From Woeseiaceae bacterium (GTDB lineage: Bacteria > Pseudomonadota > Gammaproteobacteria > Steroidobacterales > Woeseiaceae), in assembly GCA_021773095.1 (NCBI GenBank), contig JAJFKR010000029.1, positions 1-64,000 on the forward strand: DNA of 64,000 bases, read 5' to 3'. The translations under genes and the position numbers were made by a program. The notes under the pieces are model-generated. The model was not told where the DNA came from, made no database searches, and saw only the letters and a program-made list of their open reading frames with translations. Below are positions 25,780 through 35,927 of the stretch, one piece after another. Position 1 is the stretch's first letter; each line of letters starts with the position of its first letter.

Positions 25780-28700
25780 TAGCCGACTTCCCGCTTTACC
25801 AGTCCGACACGCGTGATATGGATGACCTTCTCGATAACCTCTTTGGCCTTATCCATCCCCATGGGTTTGAAGAATACCGGTAGCAGCGCCTTGGTGATGC
25901 TGGCCTCAATGCTCTGCGGGTTCAGGGAATGTTCGGCGACCGACCGGTCAACGACAGCATCCGTGTCGAGTGCGAGTGCGATCAAAGTCTCCTGATCGTC
26001 GCCACCGAGCACCATCCGAAAGACACCGTAGTATGCCCGTGCATGCGCCTTGTTCTGCAGGACTTCGGGGATGTCATCAATGGCACGTTCATCGAGCTTG
26101 TCTTCGAAAGCCTGGAACAGTGCGTATTGTTTTGCCGGGTGATCGAATAGCGCCTCGGCCTCGGCAATAGCTTCGCGCAGCAGCTCCGAGAATACCTTCT
26201 GCGCGTACGGATCGTCGGCCAGATCCTGTTCTATGGTTCGGCGCACCCGTGTTCGGATCAGGTCGGTCTCGTTGCGAGTCTTCTCTTCGCTCCAGTCATC
26301 GGGGCCCTGGCCCAGCTCCCCAACAACGTAGACGCCTTCAGATTCTTCGATACGTTCGCCTACGACCTGTTTGTCGACGAGACCGCGGATTTGCTGCTCG
26401 TATGCGCTGTAGTCGACCGTTTCCTGTGCGTCCTGCCGCGCGATCTTGCGGAGGTTTGTGAAATGGCGAAGATCGCGTTTGTACTCGTTGATCGTGGCCT
26501 CGCCGAAACTGCCGTCCTCGAAAAACGCGCGTGACGAAAGCGCAAGCTTCAGGCAAAGGCCATATTCTGTCAGCGCCTGATAGAAGTCTTCGCGCACCTT
26601 CTGTTTCCTGTCCCATGTATCGCCGTCATTATCTTCGGCGTATTCGGGAATCAGCACTTGCCGGTACTGCTCCATATCCTGTCGATTCTGCACACTGGCG
26701 AAGATCGCCCATAGCCGATCATGCAGCCCCGGCAGCCGTTTGTATTTCGTGCTCATTTGCGTGTACAGACCTTCGAGGTCATTGATGTCGTAGCCAGCCT
26801 GAGTGCGACTGGCCAGATCCTGGTATTTCTGAATCGAGGAATCAAGTTCCTCGAGGATGCCGCGGTAGTCGATCAACAAGCCGTATTGTTTTTGCTCATG
26901 CAAGCGGTTGACGCGTGCAATCGCCTGGATCAGCGTGTGTTCCTTCAGTGGTTTGTCGATGTACAGCACTGTGTTACGCGGTTCATCGAATCCGGTCAGC
27001 AGCTTGTCGACAACGATCAGGAGATCTGGAGAGCCTTCGGTGGCGAAGGCGTCGACCGTATCGCGCCCGTAGTCTTCTGCGTGCTGATTCGTCAGGCCAC
27101 CCTGGCCGACGTTGTCCTTCCACCATTGCAGTACCTCCGGCAACGTCGTTTCATCAACATCCGTATGTCCCTCGCGGCTGTCCGGTGCCGAGATGATGAC
27201 GGCACTGGTAACAAGCCCGGTCTCATCCAGATGCTTTTTGTAACGAATGGCCGCCGTCTTGCTTTCCGTTGCAACCTGGCCTTTCAGGCCGAGCCTGAGC
27301 TGTTTGAAATTCTCATCGAAGTGAATCGCGATGTCCCAGGCGATGAGTTCAATGCGAGCATCGGAACCGTAGACGGCACCTTTTTGCGCATACTTCTTTT
27401 TGAGATCGGCCTTCTGCTCATCAGACAGGCCCGCCGTAATCTTGTCGAACCAGTTGTCGATCGCCTCGGCATTGATCGTCAGGCTCGGCTCGCGCTCCTC
27501 GTAAAGCAGCGGCGTCACCGTTCCGTCTTCGACCGCTCTTTGCATCGTGTAGGCGTGCACAATGGGGCCGAACTTGTTCGTCGTCTTGTCGTTTTTTAAG
27601 AGCGGTGTGCCGGTAAATGCGACGTAGGCCGCGTTCGGCAGCGCTTTGCGCATGCGCTCATGGTTCTCGCCACCCTGACTGCGATGGCCCTCGTCGATTA
27701 GAACGATCAGGTTGTCCGAGGGATTGAAGCATTCGGGCTGTTTCGACGCGGTGTTGAACTTGTTGATGATGCTGAAGATGATGCGCTCTGTGCCCAGACC
27801 GATGCGCCGTGCGAGATCCTTGCCCGAGCGTACCTTGGCACGTTCACCTTCTTTCTTGCTAGCGATCTCGGAGCCGAACGCACCGCCCGACAGGAACGTC
27901 CTGGCGAGCTGTTTCTCCAGCGGAATGCGGTCGGTGACGACGATTACCCGGCAGTCCTTCAGCGTGGGGTGCAGCAGTAATGCTTTGCACAAGAACACCA
28001 TCGTGAACGATTTGCCCGAGCCCGTGGTGTGCCAGATCACGCCACCTTCCCGGCCACCGCTGCTGTTGCGTTGATTGATGCGCTCGATTAGCGCCTTGAT
28101 GCCGAACGCCTGTTGATAGCGGGCTGCGATCTTGCCAGCTTTCTTGTCAAACAGGATGAAGAAGCGCACAAATTCCAACAGCCGTTTCGGGCTTAGCAGG
28201 CTGATTAGCAGCCGGTCCTGCTCGGTGGTCAGTTCGGGTTGGCCCCACAGGCTCTCGAAGTAGGCTCTGGTCTTGGCCGGTTTGTCCGCGAACAGGGCGT
28301 CGACAGTATCATCTGGCAACGACTGCCTCTTGATCGCTGAAAAATGCTCCTCGCTGAATTCTTCTTCCCGCCACTTCGCCCAGAACTTGGCTGGGGTTCG
28401 GGTCGTACCGTAGCGGCCGTCCACGGCACTAATTGAAAGCAGCAGCTGACTGAAGGCGAACAAACTGGGGATCTCGTCGTTTTTCTGGTTTCGAATCTGC
28501 TGGCTGATGCCCTCGTCAACCATATTCTTGTTCGGATTACCCGAGTCCGGTCGCTTGGCCTCGATCACGGCCAGCGGCATGCCGTTGACGTAGCACACAA
28601 GATCCGGCCGTCGATGCCCGGTGCCGCGGGTATTCAGCACCTCGAGCTCCTCGGTGACGACGAAGCGGTTCGCCGAGATGTCGTCCCAGTCGATCAGCGG

Positions 28701-29078
28701 AATCGTTGGCGAGTGTTTCTTACCGTTAATGAACTCGGTCTCCGTCACGCCGAGTACGAGCTTGTTATAGAAGCGCTTGTTGGCCGGCAGCAGGCCCTCG
28801 TTGAGGCCGGGCGAGGCGAGGTCGCGGACGATGTTTTCAATAGTGCTCGGCGACAGCGGATACTCCTGACCTTTGTATTCGAACCGACGGGTCTGCAGGT
28901 AGGCGATCAGGTCGGCCTTGAGCAGCAGGTCGCGAGTGCTGCCGCGCTCCTTGAGACAGTCTTCGGCGGACAAGTAGCGCCAGCTGCAGGCGAGTAGCGT
29001 CTTCAGTGCCGGGATGTGGCTGCTGTATTGTTCGCGGGCTTCGGGAACGGTGTTTTCATTTATGTCGCTTAGATCCAT
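25779..29078 (-). CDS. hsdR: Type I restriction enzyme subunit R (HsdR)
   Basis: HsdR translocates and cuts DNA in the R2M2S complex. From the start at 29078 (MDLSDINENT, overlapping the Abi stop by 10 bp) the protein is 1099 residues. The nuclease is at about 155-180 (RRPDLVCYVNG, then AVIEAKRP: the PD-ExK motif). Walker A is HTTGSGKSFTM (about 350), motif II VLIDEGHRSQGG, motif III AFTGTPLL, motif V LLTGFDEP and motif VI IARVNRLH. All look intact. The C-terminal 250 residues form the helical part that docks on the methylase. Confidence 0.96.
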   Translation of the reverse strand: MDLSDINENTVPEAREQYSSHIPALKTLLACSWRYLSAEDCLKERGSTRDLLLKADLIAYLQTRRFEYKGQEYPLSPSTIENIVRDLASPGLNEGLLPANKRFYNKLVLGVTETEFINGKKHSPTIPLIDWDDISANRFVVTEELEVLNTRGTGHRRPDLVCYVNGMPLAVIEAKRPDSGNPNKNMVDEGISQQIRNQKNDEIPSLFAFSQLLLSISAVDGRYGTTRTPAKFWAKWREEEFSEEHFSAIKRQSLPDDTVDALFADKPAKTRAYFESLWGQPELTTEQDRLLISLLSPKRLLEFVRFFILFDKKAGKIAARYQQAFGIKALIERINQRNSSGGREGGVIWHTTGSGKSFTMVFLCKALLLHPTLKDCRVIVVTDRIPLEKQLARTFLSGGAFGSEIASKKEGERAKVRSGKDLARRIGLGTERIIFSIINKFNTASKQPECFNPSDNLIVLIDEGHRSQGGENHERMRKALPNAAYVAFTGTPLLKNDKTTNKFGPIVHAYTMQRAVEDGTVTPLLYEEREPSLTINAEAIDNWFDKITAGLSDEQKADLKKKYAQKGAVYGSDARIELIAWDIAIHFDENFKQLRLGLKGQVATESKTAAIRYKKHLDETGLVTSAVIISAPDSREGHTDVDETTLPEVLQWWKDNVGQGGLTNQHAEDYGRDTVDAFATEGSPDLLIVVDKLLTGFDEPRNTVLYIDKPLKEHTLIQAIARVNRLHEQKQYGLLIDYRGILEELDSSIQKYQDLASRTQAGYDINDLEGLYTQMSTKYKRLPGLHDRLWAIFASVQNRQDMEQYRQVLIPEYAEDNDGDTWDRKQKVREDFYQALTEYGLCLKLALSSRAFFEDGSFGEATINEYKRDLRHFTNLRKIARQDAQETVDYSAYEQQIRGLVDKQVVGERIEESEGVYVVGELGQGPDDWSEEKTRNETDLIRTRVRRTIEQDLADDPYAQKVFSELLREAIAEAEALFDHPAKQYALFQAFEDKLDERAIDDIPEVLQNKAHARAYYGVFRMVLGGDDQETLIALALDTDAVVDRSVAEHSLNPQSIEASITKALLPVFFKPMGMDKAKEVIEKVIHITRVGLVKREVG

Positions 29079-29992
29079 AGCGGGTGATCCTCCCATGCAT
29101 CAGGCATACCCATTGATAGCCGGCAGTATTCTTTGTCTGCCAGGTCGCCGAGCAACTCAATAGTTGTGCCTTGCCAATCATCACCGTTATTTGTCGCTTT
29201 CAAGAGGTGTCGAAGTATTAGCAAAATATAGAAAATTCGGTCATTACGCGGTGTAATCGGCGGTAACCAACGGCGGTCTCTCGATTGTTCCGGCCGGATC
29301 GCCAACTCGCGGTTCCAAAGACGACTGTGATGTGCGCACACATTGCGAATGTAGGTCAGAGTATGGAGCCAGTCACCCAATCGTCTATGGTGAACATTGA
29401 AAAAGTCTGCGACGGCCTTCTTGTCTTCGAATCCCGCTGCTCTATTGTTTTTGAGTCCCTTGTAGAGAAACGAGAGTCCCCCCAGCGACATGACTTCCGT
29501 TGCCATCCACACAGGCAGAGTGGGGAATCCACTGTATTTGCTACGGTAGTGACGAACAAACTTGTCTGACGAGCGACTGGTTTCTTCGTTCAGTTTCTGA
29601 AGCCATTTGGCGTGGTTGAAATTAGGGTGAAAATTGTCCGGTTCGATGTGGGCGAACGCGCCGTAGGAGTGCGCCAGGTGATAGGTAACTCGCGTGCGGA
29701 CGGCTACCTCAACCCGCTCGATAGCATCCATGACTAACAGGCGTAGCTTCCGATCGAACTCGTATAGTCCGATGACATCATCCAGGCAGGCGCCAGACCG
29801 AAACCGACTGATACGGTTGCCGGTATCGTCAATATCTCGGAACGGATACCAGTATGCGCTCAAACGGTAGTAACTAGCGGAAGCCAGTAACTGCAGGGCA
29901 GTCGGCCGGTCCTGAACAGCCAGTCCTCGTTCAATCAACAGGTCCAGCTGGTGCTCAAACGTGAGTGGGGGCTTGTTGTAAACCTCGGGCAT
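29069..29992 (-). CDS. Abi-family (Abi_2/AbiD-F type) HEPN protein
   Basis: This 307-residue protein matches the abortive-infection Abi_2 family: SYYRLSAYWYPFRD near residue 42, LYEFDRKLRLLVMDAIERVE near 93, and the HEPN RNase motif IRNVCAHHSRLWNR near 220 (Rx4-6H). HEPN proteins of this group are predicted to cut RNA during phage attack. It sits between the YecA gene and hsdR and overlaps hsdR by 10 bp, so it is built into the restriction operon. A terminator precedes it, so it and hsdR may have their own promoter. Confidence 0.9.
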   Translation of the reverse strand: MPEVYNKPPLTFEHQLDLLIERGLAVQDRPTALQLLASASYYRLSAYWYPFRDIDDTGNRISRFRSGACLDDVIGLYEFDRKLRLLVMDAIERVEVAVRTRVTYHLAHSYGAFAHIEPDNFHPNFNHAKWLQKLNEETSRSSDKFVRHYRSKYSGFPTLPVWMATEVMSLGGLSFLYKGLKNNRAAGFEDKKAVADFFNVHHRRLGDWLHTLTYIRNVCAHHSRLWNRELAIRPEQSRDRRWLPPITPRNDRIFYILLILRHLLKATNNGDDWQGTTIELLGDLADKEYCRLSMGMPDAWEDHPLWI

Positions 29993-30023
29993 TACGCGAT
30001 CCCCGAAGCTGAATTATGGACAT

Positions 30024-30076
30024 AAAAAAACCGCCAAGGTTGCGCGATACCCGATAGGGCACTAAGCGTGGCGGTT
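30024..30076 (-). terminator. Rho-independent terminator inside the R-M operon
   Basis: On the minus strand AACCGCCA and TGGCGGTT pair around a 37-nt loop, and the right arm runs into seven T. It ends the half-S/hsdM/hsdS/yecA unit before abi-hsdR, so expression of the nuclease part could be separated from the methylase. Confidence 0.65.
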
Positions 30077-30158
30077 GTGTTGCACTCAGGTTCTCGCAAT
30101 ATGCCCACTCTGTCAAGTGACCATGGCTCAGATTGGGTGAGCGTCTGTACGATAACCA

Positions 30159-30851
30159 TCAGTGTGTCCCGCAACATTTCTTGTACTTACGGCCGCTGCC
30201 GCAAGGGCAGCGATCGTTCCTGCCCGTCTTCGGTTCCGGTCGAATATAGGGAGCAGATTGCGATGCGGGCGGGCTGCGACGTTCATGCCAGTAACGGTGA
30301 ATCGCTCGCGCGGCTGGCGCGACTTGTTCCTGCAGCTGACGGATTTCACGGGGCTTCATACCCTTCCTGTCGTCCCAACGATCCGGATCAGCAAATTGAT
30401 AGATCGGCTCAAGCAGCTCCTCCATGTCGGGGCTGAACTCGACGCCCAAGGGGTACAGCCGGACACCTTTCATGTAGCCATGGCACCACTCGTCGACAAC
30501 CCAATGTGTTTCGCCTTCTACCGTACCTTCCAGGTAACAAGGCTCGAACTCCGCCGGTCCCTGCATCAGCGTGGCCGACGTCGTGTTCATATGCCGGACC
30601 ATCAGTCCGAAAATTCGTTGATACTCCTCCACACTGGTCCATTCGGGCGAGTTGTCGTCGCCGCCCCAGACCACCGGCAGCCACTCCGAGGGCATGATCA
30701 TTTCGGGACCGCTGACGACGGCCGTGACAAAGCCATCGAATTCGGAAATGTCCAGCATGGCCTCGTCATCGTCCAGTGATAGCAGGAATTCGTCGAGCGC
30801 CTTGAATTCGGCATCGTTCAGGGGCTCGGACAGGTCGTTGGTTTGCATCAT
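30159..30851 (-). CDS. YecA/UPF0149-family protein with SEC-C tail
   Basis: The protein is 230 residues. The N-terminal domain is of the UPF0149 type ([19 protein letters not shown], then [20 protein letters not shown]) and the C-terminus is a zinc SEC-C module, [17 protein letters not shown]. Its ATG overlaps the hsdS stop (ATGA), so it is translated as part of the type I operon. YecA-like proteins bind ribosomes or partner proteins through SEC-C; the role here is unknown. Confidence 0.85.
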   Translation of the reverse strand: MMQTNDLSEPLNDAEFKALDEFLLSLDDDEAMLDISEFDGFVTAVVSGPEMIMPSEWLPVVWGGDDNSPEWTSVEEYQRIFGLMVRHMNTTSATLMQGPAEFEPCYLEGTVEGETHWVVDEWCHGYMKGVRLYPLGVEFSPDMEELLEPIYQFADPDRWDDRKGMKPREIRQLQEQVAPAARAIHRYWHERRSPPASQSAPYIRPEPKTGRNDRCPCGSGRKYKKCCGTH

Positions 30852-32077
30852 CCGGCTACCTTGACGCGGCGTTTGCCGGTGAGGAGTTGTTGCATGAGAG
30901 ATCTCTTCTCATCCTTGAAATATTCAAGTTGCTGAACAAAATTTGTCGTTTCTTGATCCGCAAGGGAAAGAACTGCGGAGATTCTTCGCTGCTCGGCGAG
31001 CGGAGGGAGTCTTAGCTTGAGCCGCTGAAGTTTTCTCTTGTTGAGTGTCTTGCCTTTTACCGCCTGATCGATCTCTCGTTCGAAATCTACCGCGTCAAGA
31101 GCGTGAAACAAGAATGATGGGTCAACTGTTTCCTGGTCTTTTATAAGGAGCGCGCAAATCGCCTCATTCGTAAAACATGGCTTCCTTAGAATAGCTTTGC
31201 GACCGATGGTCAACTTGAAGCTCATTATGATTGTGCCGGTGGGAATCAAAGTGACGTTGCTGTTCTTGACGCCTTGATCGCTAATATATTCTTTCGAATC
31301 CCGAATTTCAGACGACTTGATGTCTGCTATTGAAAGCCATCGGTTCTCAGTCGATTTCTTCGGGTCCCAATATTCTTTATTGGAGCGGGAAGGTGTTCCT
31401 CCTATATCAATATCCAGAATCTCGTCAAATTTCGGTTGCTGCCATTCGTCGCTGAAACCCGGCAGGCGCTTCTTGCCCGTGAGGAGTTGCTGCATCAGCG
31501 CTTTCTTTTGCGCTTTGCTGTTTTCGATCAGTTTTTCGGTGGTTTCGATTGCCGTGTCCCAGGTTGAAAGAATTTCTTCGATCTTGGCTTGTTCGGCGAC
31601 CGGTGGAATCAAGACTGGGAACTCTTTTATCTGCGTCGAATTGATGCTAGCGAGATTGGTGCTCTTTTTAGCGCAACCTAAGAAGTAGGACTTGCCATAG
31701 TGACTTCCAGACAAAGAAGATAGGAAGTACGGGAGGATGCGATTCTGGTCCACGCGCACTGCAAAAACATGATTCTGGTTGATGCAAGGCGAAATCTGTC
31801 CCCTCCAAACATCTCCGCGACCCAGCTTGTCAAAGTCTCCGCCCTCTGTCATGAGCACGTCGCCATCGCTTAGAGCATATTGACAAAGCTTGTCACGCTC
31901 GATCTCGATAGACTTAATCTCCGTTAGGTCGATCCGCCCATCTTGGACATTGGCAACTCGCAGATACGGTACAGAAACAGGATCCTTAAGATTTTTTTTT
32001 CCTTTCGCGACGCCCGTCCTGATCTCAGCGACGTTGATTAGCGATTCCCTGGTCCATCCATCAGGAATCATATCCAA
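30848..32077 (-). CDS. hsdS: Type I specificity subunit (HsdS), two TRDs
   Basis: HsdS reads the bipartite target sequence. The 409 residues contain two target-recognition domains, each followed by a conserved helix: [20 protein letters not shown] ... [16 protein letters not shown] (about 160-208) and [15 protein letters not shown] ... [12 protein letters not shown] (about 360-405). The repeated QQLLTGK shows the internal duplication. It overlaps hsdM by 11-17 bp. Confidence 0.95.
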   Translation of the reverse strand: MDMIPDGWTRESLINVAEIRTGVAKGKKNLKDPVSVPYLRVANVQDGRIDLTEIKSIEIERDKLCQYALSDGDVLMTEGGDFDKLGRGDVWRGQISPCINQNHVFAVRVDQNRILPYFLSSLSGSHYGKSYFLGCAKKSTNLASINSTQIKEFPVLIPPVAEQAKIEEILSTWDTAIETTEKLIENSKAQKKALMQQLLTGKKRLPGFSDEWQQPKFDEILDIDIGGTPSRSNKEYWDPKKSTENRWLSIADIKSSEIRDSKEYISDQGVKNSNVTLIPTGTIIMSFKLTIGRKAILRKPCFTNEAICALLIKDQETVDPSFLFHALDAVDFEREIDQAVKGKTLNKRKLQRLKLRLPPLAEQRRISAVLSLADQETTNFVQQLEYFKDEKRSLMQQLLTGKRRVKVAG

Positions 32078-33584
32078 GCTCCTTCAGGTACCCGTCCATC
32101 TGCTCCTCGATCACCGCCAACTGCTTCTTGAGTTCGGCACGCTCCGTACGCACGGCCTCCAGATCGATCTCTTCCTCTTCTTCGAACGTATCCACGTAGC
32201 GAGGGATGTTCAGGTTGAAATCGTTCTCTTCGATTTCGTCCATGCTCGCGAGGTAGGCGTACTTGTCGACGCTTTCACGGGCCGTGTAAGCCGCGAGGAC
32301 CTTGTCGAGATGTTCACGCGTGAGATGGTTTTGGTTCTTGCCATCCGCGTACTCGCGGCTGGCATCGATGAACAGGACGTTCTTGTCCATCTTGCTTTTC
32401 TTAAAGATCAGGATCGCCGCCGGGATGCCGGTGCCGTAAAAAAGTTTCTCGGGTAAGCCGATGACTGCGTCGAGCAGGTTTTCATCAATGAGTTTTTTAC
32501 GAATCTTGCCCTCGGCCGCGCCACGGAATAGCACGCCATGGGGCACGACCACGCCGACGCGACCGGACTTGGGTTTCATCGTCTCGATCATGTGCAGGAT
32601 GAACGCATAGTCGGCTTTTGTGCGTGGCGGGACGCCGCGACGGAAGCGCCCGTGCGGGTCGTTTTCGGCGGATTCGTGGCCCCACTTGTCGAGTGAGAAC
32701 GGCGGATTCGCCACAACCACGTCGAAGTGCTGCAGGGTCTCGTCACTGGTCAGCAGGCGCGGGTTACGCAGTGTGTCGCCCCACTTGATGATGTGGTTGT
32801 CTTCGCCGTGCAGGAACATATTCATTTTGGCCAGCGCCCAGGTGCTGCCAATGGCCTCTTGGCCGTAGAGTGCGTATTTCTTCGTGCCGCTGTTCTCGAC
32901 GACCTGACGGCCGCATTTCATCAGCAGCGAGGCCGAGCCACAGGCCGGGTCGCAGATTTCCTCGCCCTCCTGCGGGGCGACGAGTTCGGCGATCAGTTGC
33001 GAGACCTCGGCGGGGGTGTAGAACTCACCGGCCTTTTTGCCCGCGCCGGCGGCAAACTTCTCGATCAGGTATTCATAGGCGTCGCCGATGATGTCCTTGT
33101 TGCCGATCCGGCTCGGGTGCAGGTCGAGTTCAGGCTGGTGAAAGTCTTCGAGCAGGTGACGCAGGATGTCGTTTTTCTGTGCTTCGTCGCCGAGTTTGGT
33201 GGAATTGAACGAGATGTCCTGGAACACACCGTGGTCGCCATCCTGCAGCTTGGTGCCGTTGCCGTCTTCGATTGCGTGCAGCGCCTTGTCGATGCGTTCG
33301 CCATTGCCGGGTTCGTAACGTGCGTGATACAACGCGTAGAAGTTGGCATCGCGTGGCAGCACGAAACGTTCGTTCTTTAGCAGTTCCTCAATCAGATCGG
33401 GGTGATCGCCGTGTTCGCGTTCGTAGGATTCGTAATGGTCCTGCCAGACGTCGGAGATGTACTTCAGGAACAGCATCGTCAGGATGTAGTCCTTGTAGAT
33501 GCTCGGGTCCACCGTGCCGCGGAATGTGTCGCAGGCTTTCCATAGGATGTCGTTGATCTTGCTCGAATCAATTGGGTCGGTCAT
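32061..33584 (-). CDS. hsdM: Type I methyltransferase subunit (HsdM)
   Basis: This is the N6-adenine methyltransferase of the type I complex, 507 residues. The HsdM N-terminal helical domain (about 8-150) is followed by the SAM motif CDPACGSASLL (about 211) and the catalytic NPPF (VVANPPFSL, about 292). It is complete, unlike the hsdM fragments at 2110 and 12011. Its ATG overlaps the stop of the half-S gene by 4 bp. Confidence 0.96.
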   Translation of the reverse strand: MTDPIDSSKINDILWKACDTFRGTVDPSIYKDYILTMLFLKYISDVWQDHYESYEREHGDHPDLIEELLKNERFVLPRDANFYALYHARYEPGNGERIDKALHAIEDGNGTKLQDGDHGVFQDISFNSTKLGDEAQKNDILRHLLEDFHQPELDLHPSRIGNKDIIGDAYEYLIEKFAAGAGKKAGEFYTPAEVSQLIAELVAPQEGEEICDPACGSASLLMKCGRQVVENSGTKKYALYGQEAIGSTWALAKMNMFLHGEDNHIIKWGDTLRNPRLLTSDETLQHFDVVVANPPFSLDKWGHESAENDPHGRFRRGVPPRTKADYAFILHMIETMKPKSGRVGVVVPHGVLFRGAAEGKIRKKLIDENLLDAVIGLPEKLFYGTGIPAAILIFKKSKMDKNVLFIDASREYADGKNQNHLTREHLDKVLAAYTARESVDKYAYLASMDEIEENDFNLNIPRYVDTFEEEEEIDLEAVRTERAELKKQLAVIEEQMDGYLKELGYDS

Positions 33585-34165
33585 TCAGTGTCTCCGTCGT
33601 GCATCAGTGCCTGAAACATGCCCTTGAGCATGTGTTCTCTGTTTGTCAGTAGTTGTTGGTTTAGTGCCTGCTCGCGCTGCCACAGTTCATGTAGCTCGAC
33701 GATGCGGTGTTGAGTGGCTAGCGTTGGCACCGGGATTTCGATCCTGCTGAGACTGTGGCGCGTCAGCAGGGGCATCGCGGTGCCACGCGCCTCATTTTGC
33801 ATCGCGTGTTGCGGTTTCGGTTGGTTCAGTGCCCAACACAAGTAGCCTGGTAGTACGTCCGAACTGGTGACACGTACAGTATGCAGGTGGCTGCTCGGGA
33901 TGGTTGGTTCTGTCAGTGTGAATGGGACAGCTTTGCGATGGTCGCCGCGGGCCGGCATGACGATGTCGTCGGGTTGTAAAAGGTGCACCGTATGATTGTC
34001 CGGAGCCATGACTCGCGACAGCGCTTCGGCGTTCAGTGTCCCGGCCTGGCGCAGGTCGCGGATTTGCAGAACACGGATATCGCCCGACGGGTCATGCCTG
34101 ACGGACCCGCGGAATGGGTAGCCGCTCTGAATCCGGGCCAGGTTGTCGAGTTCGGTGTATTGCAT
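33581..34165 (-). CDS. Half-length specificity subunit (single TRD)
   Basis: From MQYTELDNLA (34165) the protein is 194 residues; a start at 34258 would add 31. It has one target-recognition domain (ARIQSGYPFRGSV; VLQIRDLRQAG; RGTAMPLLTRHSLSRIEIPV) and one closing helix (QHRIVELHELWQREQALNQQ). A single-TRD S protein can dimerise to form a palindromic specificity. With a full HsdS in the same operon, this one may be an alternative or helper subunit. Confidence 0.82.
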   Translation of the reverse strand: MQYTELDNLARIQSGYPFRGSVRHDPSGDIRVLQIRDLRQAGTLNAEALSRVMAPDNHTVHLLQPDDIVMPARGDHRKAVPFTLTEPTIPSSHLHTVRVTSSDVLPGYLCWALNQPKPQHAMQNEARGTAMPLLTRHSLSRIEIPVPTLATQHRIVELHELWQREQALNQQLLTNREHMLKGMFQALMHDGDTE

Positions 34166-34278
34166 TCCAGTAGTAGGTGTTCTACGTCTTTTCGGGAGAT
34201 GTATTTTGCCGTCTTTCTCGAGAAAGTCAAGTAGTAGAGCGTCTATTACATAAAACATAAAACACTACTGTCTCGTTA

Positions 34279-34297
34279 ACTTCCAAAAAGTGGAAGT
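34279..34297 (+). promoter_or_regulatory. Probable AbiEi operator
   Basis: ACTTCCA-N5-TGGAAGT, a perfect palindrome 21 bp before the AbiEi start and inside the divergent gap with the R-M operon. It could let the antitoxin repress both directions. Confidence 0.55.
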
Positions 34298-34318
34298 ATC
34301 TGGTATTTTTCGATTCCT

Positions 34319-34984
34319 ATGCAGACACTGACACAGCAACTAACCGCGGCCGGACTGAACGATCGCATCCTCACCGACTATCAGTTGGGTCGTCTGGTCG
34401 CCGGCACGGATCAGCGCCGCCACCATCTGGTGAGTCGCGCCATGAAGGCTGGCGAACTCGTACGCCTGCGCCGTGGATTGTATGTGCTGGCTGACGAGTT
34501 TCGCGAGCACCCGAGTCATCCATTTGCCGTGGCACAGATGCTGGTGCCCGGTAGTTACGTGTCGCTGGAAACGGCGTTGGCGTTTCACGGCTGGATTCCG
34601 GAAGCGGTGTACACCACCGCCTCGATCGTGCCCGGACGCAAGGTGAAAGAGTTCCGGCACGAACGGCTCGGATTATTTACTTTTCAACCGCTCGCTACTC
34701 AGCGAGGCTCATTCCTGGAGCTTGTTCGTCGCGTCGAGGCGAGTGGGCAAAGCTTTCTGGTCGCACAGCCGGTGCGCGCGCTGCTGGACCTGGTTTGTCT
34801 GAGAAAGATCGAGTGGCAGGGGTTTGCGTGGATCGAACGAAGCTTACGTATCGATGTGGATGCGTTAAACAAGGTTACCGGGGCGGAGTTACGCACATTG
34901 AAAGATGTCTATAAGCACCAGCGTATGCGCAATTTCATCAGTGAGCTGGAACAATCACTCGGACTGGTGGTGAGCCATGATTGA
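34319..34984 (+). CDS. abiEi: AbiEi-type antitoxin
   Basis: This 221-residue AbiEi homologue has an N-terminal winged helix (LVSRAMKAGELVRLRRGLYV, about 38-58) that binds the operator and neutralises the toxin genetically (type IV). The middle has YVSLETALAFHGWIPEAVY, a family hallmark. It overlaps the toxin gene by 8 bp (ATGATTGA). Confidence 0.9.
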   Translation: MQTLTQQLTAAGLNDRILTDYQLGRLVAGTDQRRHHLVSRAMKAGELVRLRRGLYVLADEFREHPSHPFAVAQMLVPGSYVSLETALAFHGWIPEAVYTTASIVPGRKVKEFRHERLGLFTFQPLATQRGSFLELVRRVEASGQSFLVAQPVRALLDLVCLRKIEWQGFAWIERSLRIDVDALNKVTGAELRTLKDVYKHQRMRNFISELEQSLGLVVSHD

Positions 34985-35822
34985 GATCATTCAGCAAAAA
35001 CTCGACTCTTATAAAGTGACGAATCCGGTTGAAGAGGAGCAGGCAACCAAGGAGATCATGCAGGAAATCGCACTCTACGGGTTGTGGCGCGCGGGCTTCT
35101 TTAAGGTGGCTGCATTTCAGGGTGGGACGAGCCTGCGGATTTTGCATGGCCTGCCGCGATTCTCGGAAGACCTGGACTTCATGCTGCTGACGCCGGATCC
35201 GGAGTTTAATTGGTCCGGTTATCTCGCCAAGCTGCTCGAGTGTTTTGAAGAGTACGGATTGCGATCGGAGGCGCTGCCCAAGGGCAGCATGGATCGCGCA
35301 GTCCGAACAGCCGTGCTGAAGAACAACTCGTTCGTCAATCAGCTTAATCTGGAGTTCTACAAGGGGCATGCTGACCAAAAGATCACGATCAAGCTCGAGG
35401 TGGACGTCAACCCACCGGCGGGTTCGGTGTACGATTATACGTATCTGGATTTTCCAACCGATTTCGAGGTTTGCTACCAGGACCTGCCCAGTAACTTTGC
35501 GCTCAAGATTCATGCACTGCTGTGCCGGCCGTATCTGAAGGGGCGCGACTGGTACGACTTCAACTGGTATGTCCGCAAGGAGGTGTCGCCTAATCTACCG
35601 CACCTGCGGAATACACTCGTCCAGCATGGACCATGGGAAGGACAGGACGGATTGGCAATCGATGAAGACTGGGTGCGTACAGAATTACAGAATAAGATCG
35701 ACGAAATAAAATGGACGGATGCTGCCGCTGATGTGGCACCGTTTCTGAAGGTGGGAGAGCAAGAAGCACTGACGTTATGGGGTGCTCGGTTTTTTGCGGC
35801 CAAACTGGATAAGTTGGCGTGA
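34977..35822 (+). CDS. abiEii: AbiEii nucleotidyltransferase toxin
   Basis: This 281-residue toxin shows FQGGTSLRILHG (about 47-58) and RFSEDLDFMLL (about 61-71), the GGxS...DxD core of AbiEii, and a conserved KIHALLCRPYLKGRDWYDF near 180. AbiEii-type (MenT-like) toxins add nucleotides to tRNA or other RNA. It is complete and paired. A weak hairpin (ACCAC-N7-GTGGT, 35907-35923) lies downstream. Confidence 0.93.
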   Translation: MIEIIQQKLDSYKVTNPVEEEQATKEIMQEIALYGLWRAGFFKVAAFQGGTSLRILHGLPRFSEDLDFMLLTPDPEFNWSGYLAKLLECFEEYGLRSEALPKGSMDRAVRTAVLKNNSFVNQLNLEFYKGHADQKITIKLEVDVNPPAGSVYDYTYLDFPTDFEVCYQDLPSNFALKIHALLCRPYLKGRDWYDFNWYVRKEVSPNLPHLRNTLVQHGPWEGQDGLAIDEDWVRTELQNKIDEIKWTDAAADVAPFLKVGEQEALTLWGARFFAAKLDKLA

Positions 35823-35927
35823 ATCGAATTGCGTTTCGACTCAGGCTCAATGCCAAAGTCAAAAGGAATGACTTGGTTGTAACTATGCTGAGAATCCAAT
35901 GAGATCACCACGATTCCTGTGGTTCTT

